33,417 bases of DNA from Magnetococcales bacterium (GTDB lineage Bacteria; Pseudomonadota; Magnetococcia; Magnetococcales; UBA8363), in NCBI GenBank assembly GCA_015228975.1, contig JADGCN010000024.1, forward strand, positions 1 through 33,417. Direction: 5' to 3'. The first letter of the stretch is position 1; each line of letters begins with the position of its first letter. The translations under genes and the position numbers were made by a program. Of the stretch, positions 28,374-33,417 are shown piece after piece. Below the pieces are notes generated by a model. That model searched no databases and had not been told where the DNA came from. It saw only the letters and a list, made by a program, of their open reading frames with translations.

Positions 28374-29642
28374 ATGAATGTTCTGCCCTGGTACGACAGG
28401 ATTCCTCGCACACGGTTATACTTGAAATTGCCTGAAATCCTGGGTGGCTTGGTGAACTTGGCTGCCGGTCAGGAGGGCGGGTATGGACAGGTAGAGGCAT
28501 TTGAACATGCCTTTGCCGATATGATGGCTGTGGATGGGGCTGTCGCCGAACCCTATGCCAGGATAGCGCTTTACCATCTGGTGGTCGCACTGCGGTTACC
28601 CCCCGGCAGTGAAATCATCATGACCCCGGTTACCATCCATGATATCGTCAATGTATTACTGATAGCGGGTCTCAAGCCGGTCTTTGTGGATATTGATCCG
28701 CAAACCTACCAGATGGACCCGCAAAAACTGATTGCGGCCATTACCTCAAAAACACGAGCTGTCCTGGTGACGCATTTGTTTGGTTTGGCAACCGATATGG
28801 ACGCCATCCAAGCGATTTGCCGGCAACGTGGGCTGGTTTTGCTGGAGGATGGATCCCACGCCTTTAACGCCGCTTGGAATGGAAAAAAATTGGGTACATT
28901 CGGTGATGCCGGTTTTTTCTCGCTTTCTTCACTCAAGGCGGTTTCCACCGGATATGGTGGGATTGTCGTCGCAAAAGATGCCCAATTGCTTGAAGGGGTT
29001 CGCAGGCAAGCGGAGGCATTGCCGAAGGTCGATAAAGGCCACCTGCTGGGGATTTTGTTGCGCAATTTGATTGTTAATCTGGCGACGCATCCCAACCTGT
29101 TTTCCTGGTCCACCTTTCCGGTGATTCGTTGGATAAGTGATCGCAGCCCGGAGACGATCCGCAAGCTGCAAACAGATAATCCAAATGTTCTACGACTGTC
29201 CGATATCCCTGAAAAATGGTTGTGGCGTTTTTGTTCGATCCAGGCCGATTTGGGATTGCATTGCCTGTCGCGTATGCGTGAGTGGGACGAAAAACGGCGG
29301 TCCAATGCTCACGTATTATTGGATTATCTCAAAACAGTAGCCCCTGAGCGTCTGCCACGATTGATGCAAGGTTCGTACAACGTGTTTTGGCGCTTTCCGT
29401 TCCGTGCCCCGGAGGGCGCGGAGTTTCGACGGTTTATGGCAATGAGAGGGGTGGATCTAACAACGACCTTGCTCCCTTGTTGTGCAGGCATGCCAATTTT
29501 TTCGGACATCGCCAGGGAGACCCCGAATGCCCAGCAGGCGGTCAGGGAGGTCCATTTTTTACCGGTTCATCCAACGATTTCGCAAGAACGCATTCACCAA
29601 ATGGCCAGGATTGTGCTTGAGTTTCTTCAACAAAGGGGCTGA
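28374..29642 (+). CDS. DegT/DnrJ/EryC1-type PLP aminotransferase
   Basis: A 422-aa fold-type I PLP enzyme of the family that aminates keto-sugars or related substrates. Seen are ED159 in the VLLEDGSHAF motif, and the PLP lysine K188 in FFSLSSLKAVSTGYGG. These match the family pattern although SLSSLK replaces the common SFHxxK. ATG 28374 was chosen because GGAG lies 9 bases upstream; an ATG nine bases earlier overlaps this site. It begins a four-gene series with a radical SAM protein, a methyltransferase and a second radical SAM protein. The substrate is unknown; a nucleotide sugar or a cyclitol-like compound is plausible. Confidence 0.87.
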   Translation: MNVLPWYDRIPRTRLYLKLPEILGGLVNLAAGQEGGYGQVEAFEHAFADMMAVDGAVAEPYARIALYHLVVALRLPPGSEIIMTPVTIHDIVNVLLIAGLKPVFVDIDPQTYQMDPQKLIAAITSKTRAVLVTHLFGLATDMDAIQAICRQRGLVLLEDGSHAFNAAWNGKKLGTFGDAGFFSLSSLKAVSTGYGGIVVAKDAQLLEGVRRQAEALPKVDKGHLLGILLRNLIVNLATHPNLFSWSTFPVIRWISDRSPETIRKLQTDNPNVLRLSDIPEKWLWRFCSIQADLGLHCLSRMREWDEKRRSNAHVLLDYLKTVAPERLPRLMQGSYNVFWRFPFRAPEGAEFRRFMAMRGVDLTTTLLPCCAGMPIFSDIARETPNAQQAVREVHFLPVHPTISQERIHQMARIVLEFLQQRG

Positions 29643-29697
29643 AGTTGAAGCAGACTGGGGGATGGCATTGCAGGGTCTTTTGTAAAGGGGTGAATTC

Positions 29698-30804
29698 ATG
29701 TCCATTATCAGCATTGCTGAGCAGTTGACCATCAAGAATATCCCCGGGATATTGCGTTCGGCACTAGGCAATTTTATCAGCCTGATGACCCAAAGGCCTA
29801 ACAAAGGCTCACCCTTCTACATTTTGTGGATCACCACGTATGGATGCAATCGCAAATGCCTCCATTGTGACTGGGTTTGGTCGCGCACCTCGGAGGCCGA
29901 TTTGGCTCGGGAGCTGAATGATACCGAACAATTGCAATTGGTCGAACAAATGTGTGCCACCGATGCCTGGGGGGTCACCATCTCTGGTGGTGAACCTTTG
30001 ATGCTGCCCAAGATTCGCGAGATTCTCCGGCGCCTGAAACAGGCCGGCAAACGGGTTAATTTGTGCAGCAATGGGGTGTTGTTGCCAAGATTTGCCGAAG
30101 AATTGGTGGCCATTAAACTGGATTCCCTGACCGTCAGCATGGACAGCTTTCGACCCGAAGAACATGACCATATTCGCGGTGTTCCAGGTTCCTTTCAAAA
30201 ATCCATGGCGGGAATTGCGGCTGTAAAAAAATGGCGCGGTAACAGCAAATTTCCTAAATTGGTGATCAAAGCGGTTATTTCTTCTAAAAATTTCCGCGAA
30301 ATGGCCCAATGGGTTGAGTACTTTCATCCCTATGCCGACACGGTTGAATTTCAACCCATTCAAAACAATCTGGTACATCAGATCAAGGCGGGCGAGGATT
30401 CCTTGATGTTTCGACCGGAAGAGGAGGGGGAATTTCGTCGGGTGATGGATGATTTGGCGGCACGCTGGTCAACCTTCAAGTCGCCCTACTATCAACGTAT
30501 GGCCGATTTCATCTTTCATCCTGGAGAACTGTTTGATTCAGGAGGGTTTCGTTGTTTGTTCCTTTCGTCTTTCTTTTTGGAAATCAGCCCCTATGGTGCC
30601 GTGGGGAGCTGTCCGGGGCACTATGTCCTGGGTAACGTGCGCGAAAGAACAATTTTAGACATATGGCGTGACCTGAAAACGTGCGAATATCAAAAAAAAT
30701 TGCGGTCGAAAAACAACAAATGCCTGTGTTGGACCTACAATACATTTTCCAATCTGTATTTGTTGCCTCTCTACAAGCATTCCCCTTGGATCAAGGATCC
30801 GTGA
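29698..30804 (+). CDS. Radical SAM protein with SPASM-like C-terminus
   Basis: A 368-aa enzyme with the cluster motif CNRKCLHC (C50, C54, C57), which binds the [4Fe-4S] cluster used to cleave S-adenosylmethionine. GGEP (97-100) is the SAM-binding element. The C-terminal third has cysteines C286, C305, C329, C342 and C344 around the phrase LGNVRERTILDIW, typical of SPASM/Twitch auxiliary cluster domains. Such enzymes modify peptides, sugars or small molecules; I cannot name the substrate. AGGGG lies about 7 bases before the ATG. The methyltransferase gene follows after only 4 bases, so they are likely cotranscribed. Confidence 0.88.
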   Translation: MSIISIAEQLTIKNIPGILRSALGNFISLMTQRPNKGSPFYILWITTYGCNRKCLHCDWVWSRTSEADLARELNDTEQLQLVEQMCATDAWGVTISGGEPLMLPKIREILRRLKQAGKRVNLCSNGVLLPRFAEELVAIKLDSLTVSMDSFRPEEHDHIRGVPGSFQKSMAGIAAVKKWRGNSKFPKLVIKAVISSKNFREMAQWVEYFHPYADTVEFQPIQNNLVHQIKAGEDSLMFRPEEEGEFRRVMDDLAARWSTFKSPYYQRMADFIFHPGELFDSGGFRCLFLSSFFLEISPYGAVGSCPGHYVLGNVRERTILDIWRDLKTCEYQKKLRSKNNKCLCWTYNTFSNLYLLPLYKHSPWIKDP

Positions 30805-30808
30805 ATCC

Positions 30809-31567
30809 ATGGACCGGCAAAATTATATAACCATGGCCGCCGTGCAGGAACGGCATTGGTGGTTTCGTGGCAGACGCTCCATTTTGGGGCGCGTGCTTGC
30901 GCGGCTGAAATTGCCGGAAAAGGCGCATATCCTGGATGCCGGTTGCGGACCTGGTCCCAATTTGCAGTTGCTTGCACAATATGGTCGTGTGTGGGGTATG
31001 GAGTATGACGACTATGCTTTGGAACATGCGAAAAAAATATCCGATGCCACCTTGGCTCAAGGATTTCTTCCGTATGACATACCCTTCGCAGGGCAAAAAT
31101 TTCATCTGGTGACCCTGCTGGATGTCCTTTCTTGCATCGAATCCGATAAGGATGCCATACAAGCCTTGGCAGAGCGAATTGAACCGGGTGGATGGTTGGT
31201 GATCACGGCTCCTGCTTACAATTTTCTTTGGTCGAGCCACGATGTGGCATCGCATCATTATCGGCGCTACACCATTTCCAGGCTCAAGGATGCTGTGGCC
31301 CCTTCCGGTTTGACCATTCATTTCACGAGTTATTTCAATTCCATTCTATTTTTACCCATATTTCTGATTCGACTCATGAAGCGATGGTTGTCCATCCTGG
31401 AAGGGGATGATTCCGGTGTTGTGCCATCGGTGCCGATCAATCAATTTTTGTATGGCCTTTTAAGGTTGGAAAGTGCTTTATTAGGGTATGGCTTGGTCTT
31501 TCCCTTTGGAGTATCGGTGTTGCTCGTTGCCCATAAACCAGTATCTGACGGTACCATTCTGGCGTAG
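30809..31567 (+). CDS. Class I SAM-dependent methyltransferase
   Basis: A 252-aa methyltransferase. SAM-binding motif I is DAGCGPG (43-49), followed by an acidic residue in GMEYDD. The later part contains the FLWSSHDVASHHYRRY segment and a hydrophobic stretch (about 180-200, SILFLPIFLIRLM), a pattern seen in methyltransferases near glycan or polyprenyl biosynthesis genes, where the hydrophobic part may give membrane contact. The acceptor is unknown. It is sandwiched between the two radical SAM genes with gaps of 4 and 36 bases. Confidence 0.88.
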   Translation: MDRQNYITMAAVQERHWWFRGRRSILGRVLARLKLPEKAHILDAGCGPGPNLQLLAQYGRVWGMEYDDYALEHAKKISDATLAQGFLPYDIPFAGQKFHLVTLLDVLSCIESDKDAIQALAERIEPGGWLVITAPAYNFLWSSHDVASHHYRRYTISRLKDAVAPSGLTIHFTSYFNSILFLPIFLIRLMKRWLSILEGDDSGVVPSVPINQFLYGLLRLESALLGYGLVFPFGVSVLLVAHKPVSDGTILA

Positions 31568-31603
31568 CAGATTGGTAAACTTCCGAGAAATGCATCCACG
31601 ACC

Positions 31604-32893
31604 ATGACATACTTGCGTCACCCCCCCAAAGCCTTGCTCGTTTCTCTCAGGGATCCTTTCATGGATTCGGACCGGGTTATGCCCCCCATGGGCGTCATGG
31701 CTTTGCATTCCTATTTGCTCAATCTGGGAATTGAATCGCGTATTGAAAATAATTTTGATATTGATAATGTGGAACAATATTGTGATTTTAACTGCATATG
31801 TATTTCCTGCATGACGCCGCAGAAATACCAGGCTTATGAAATTCTCCATGCGGTGAAACGTACTTGTCCCGATATCCGGGTGGTGATCGGCGGTCCCCAT
31901 GCCAGTTATTATTTGGAAGAATGCATAACACAGCCGTTCGATTTCATCGTCAAGGGTGACGGCGAATTGGCTTTGGAGGAAATTCTCACGGGGCGAGCTG
32001 AACTCAAAAGGGTCATGGAACGTCCGGTGTCTGAGCAGCAGATGAACACGTTTCCACTTCCTTACAGGGAAAAGGATTTTTTGAATCAGTATGAATTCGT
32101 TTTTCAGGGAGTCCGCGCATCGACCCTCCTGACATCAAAAGGGTGTCCCATGTCCTGTACTTTTTGTGAAGATGCCAGGACCAAGGTGCGGATGTATACC
32201 CCGGAATACGTGGGGCGTCAGATTGCAGATATCAAGGCGGCGGGCTATCAGGGGGTGATGTTTTTTGATGATGTCATGACACTTTCCAAAAAGCGGGTTC
32301 GTGACCTCACCCGGGAAATCATCAAGCATGATATTTTGTTCCGATGCTTTGGTCATGCCCGTACCATGACCGATGACATTGCAGATATGTTGCGGGATGC
32401 GGGGTGCATTGAGACCGGGGTGGGCATGGAGACCGGTTCGCAACGTATCTTGGATGCTGTCCATAAGAAAACCACAATTGATCAAAACAAAGAATATGTT
32501 TTAATGTGCAATGCTCGTGGTATTCGTGTGAAAGCCTTTTTTATACTGGGGCTTCCAGGGGAGAATGAAGAGACGATAGCGGAAACTGAAAAATTTTTGC
32601 AATTCCTCATGGAAAAGACCGTAGTGGGCCATGATGGCAAAATGATCCAAAATGATTTTGATATGACAGTTTTTTTTCCTTATTCGGGAACCGAGATACG
32701 TCGCAAAATGGATGCTGGCGAAGGGGATATTGATCTGATGTTTGTCGATAACCCTGATTTAAGATATGGTTTTTATAAGGGTGTCCAAGGTTCATCGGAG
32801 GTGGTTATCCGGACCAACCGCATGTCCGCAGAATTGCTTCGAGAAAACCAAGTGCGACTCTTGAGTACGTATAAAGCCAAACCTTCCACCTGA
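31604..32893 (+). CDS. B12-binding-fold radical SAM protein
   Basis: A 429-aa protein. The N-terminal part (about 8-130) has the order and IRVVIGGPHASYY motif of a cobalamin-binding Rossmann domain, but I do not see the DxHxxG B12-ligand motif, so base-off cobalamin binding is uncertain. The radical SAM domain has CPMSCTFC (C181, C185, C188), a DDVMTLSKK segment, and the GVGMETGSQRILD and FFILGLPGENEET segments typical of this subclass. These enzymes often add methyl groups to, or rearrange, unactivated carbons in lipids, antibiotics or cofactors. It ends the four-gene cassette that starts with the aminotransferase. Confidence 0.87.
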   Translation: MTYLRHPPKALLVSLRDPFMDSDRVMPPMGVMALHSYLLNLGIESRIENNFDIDNVEQYCDFNCICISCMTPQKYQAYEILHAVKRTCPDIRVVIGGPHASYYLEECITQPFDFIVKGDGELALEEILTGRAELKRVMERPVSEQQMNTFPLPYREKDFLNQYEFVFQGVRASTLLTSKGCPMSCTFCEDARTKVRMYTPEYVGRQIADIKAAGYQGVMFFDDVMTLSKKRVRDLTREIIKHDILFRCFGHARTMTDDIADMLRDAGCIETGVGMETGSQRILDAVHKKTTIDQNKEYVLMCNARGIRVKAFFILGLPGENEETIAETEKFLQFLMEKTVVGHDGKMIQNDFDMTVFFPYSGTEIRRKMDAGEGDIDLMFVDNPDLRYGFYKGVQGSSEVVIRTNRMSAELLRENQVRLLSTYKAKPST

Positions 32894-32940
32894 TCCGTTA
32901 TTAAACCGCAGCTATCTTGGGTTGCGTAGTTTTTGTCATC

Positions 32941-32954
32941 CCCGCGAAAGCGGG
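32941..32954. repeat. Short palindromic repeat with GAAA loop
   Basis: CCCGC-GAAA-GCGGG forms a perfect 5-base-pair stem closed by a GNRA tetraloop. It is preceded by GTCATC, the usual left flank of the dispersed proteobacterial palindrome, while the edge copy at base 1 shows the right flank GGGAATCC. It lies 7 bases from the end of the insertion-sequence remnant. Confidence 0.6.
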
Positions 32955-32961
32955 TGGTGCC

Positions 32962-33372
32962 TTACATTAACCTAGCCGGTCGAGATGGAAACGAAATCCA
33001 TTCATGAACCGTCCAGACATGGTCGGCAAGGCCAGCAGCCATGGCCGGTGTTCGGGGGTTCCATTTCCCATGGTCTCCTTTGATGCGTAATGTCCGCACG
33101 GGCCAGCAAAAATTGTAGCTGAACGCTACGTAATACGTCATCGCATTGTGTATCGCCCAGTCCTTTGAAAAGCAGTAACTTTTACGAGCCTTCCTGGCGT
33201 TTTGGCCACGATCAGTAGCGTTAAGATGTTCGACAAATGAGGTGTTGATGAAAAAGCTGACTGTCGAACGCAGCAACCACAGAACCAACAATTCCAATGT
33301 ACCAAAGACCACCGTCCGCTTTACCTCCACAACACGCCCATTTTTGCGGGTTTTACGAGCTGTTGTTTTGAT
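32962..33372 (-). pseudogene. Insertion-sequence transposase remnant (C-terminal part)
   Basis: The - strand frame encodes about 136 residues resembling the end of an IS transposase: RKNGRVVEVKRTVVFG, then FINTSFVEHLNATDRG, a YNFCWP segment and TPAMAAGLADHVWTVHEW. The last motif (TPAMAAGL-DHVWT) is typical of the C-terminus of IS1-like transposases. The coding similarity extends upstream past the GTG at 33330, but an in-frame TGA lies at 33373-33375, so the gene is broken or 5'-truncated inside the window. The catalytic N-terminal part is absent here and may lie beyond 33417 in another frame. Family assignment is by motif memory only. Confidence 0.65.
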
Positions 33373-33417
33373 TCAGTTGGAATCGGACATTTGCCTTTGT
33401 TTGATAAGCTACATACA

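Overview
The window is a dense, chromosome-like stretch of a Gram-negative bacterium. Evidence for this is the dnaA-dnaN-recF-gyrB block, a long proteobacterial-type GyrB (about 814 aa), PriA, Def and Fmt, and abundant c-di-GMP and cyclic-nucleotide signalling genes. The style (bacteriohemerythrin, HD-GYP paralogs, CHASE2 cyclase, CHAT-TPR protein) would fit an aquatic, motile proteobacterium, for example a Magnetococcia/Alphaproteobacteria-like lineage. That placement is a guess from gene style; no taxonomic marker such as rRNA is present.

Layout. (1) 1-4.4 kb: a signalling group with a bacteriohemerythrin, a REC-PAS-GGDEF diguanylate cyclase and a soluble GAF histidine kinase on the + strand, meeting a convergent HD-GYP gene whose signature motif is degenerate. 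(2) 4.5-5.7 kb: a multi-pass NagX/HGSNAT-like acyltransferase. (3) 5.8-15.8 kb: housekeeping replication and translation genes, priA, def-fmt (overlapping), dnaA, dnaN, recF, gyrB, all on +. (4) 15.8-18.8 kb: an accessory segment with hairpins, a rho-independent terminator, a 641-aa RelA/SpoT-type synthetase-only protein with a long C-terminal helical region (- strand), a gene-poor stretch, and tRNA-Gly(CCC). (5) 19.0-21.2 kb: a small membrane protein overlapping a shikimate-kinase-like gene, convergent with a DUF3391-HD-GYP gene that has an intact motif. (6) 21.5-28.3 kb: an exported TPR-CHAT protein, an exported FecR-domain protein closed by a strong terminator, then a CHASE2 class III nucleotide cyclase. 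(7) 28.4-32.9 kb: a four-gene set of DegT-type aminotransferase, radical SAM/SPASM protein, methyltransferase and B12-fold radical SAM protein, probably for a specialised glycan, lipid or small-molecule modification. (8) 32.9-33.4 kb: a short palindromic repeat, also seen in part at base 1, and a broken insertion-sequence transposase remnant.

How it works together (inference). The DGC and two HD-GYP proteins suggest local control of c-di-GMP, with oxygen or iron state possibly read by the hemerythrin. The CHAT/FecR/CHASE2 neighbourhood looks like an envelope-sensing module that could end in cAMP production. The RelA/SpoT-like protein is the best single candidate for an undescribed stress or defence effector. 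The most notable uncharacterised systems are this protein, the CHAT-FecR-cyclase neighbourhood and the radical SAM cassette.
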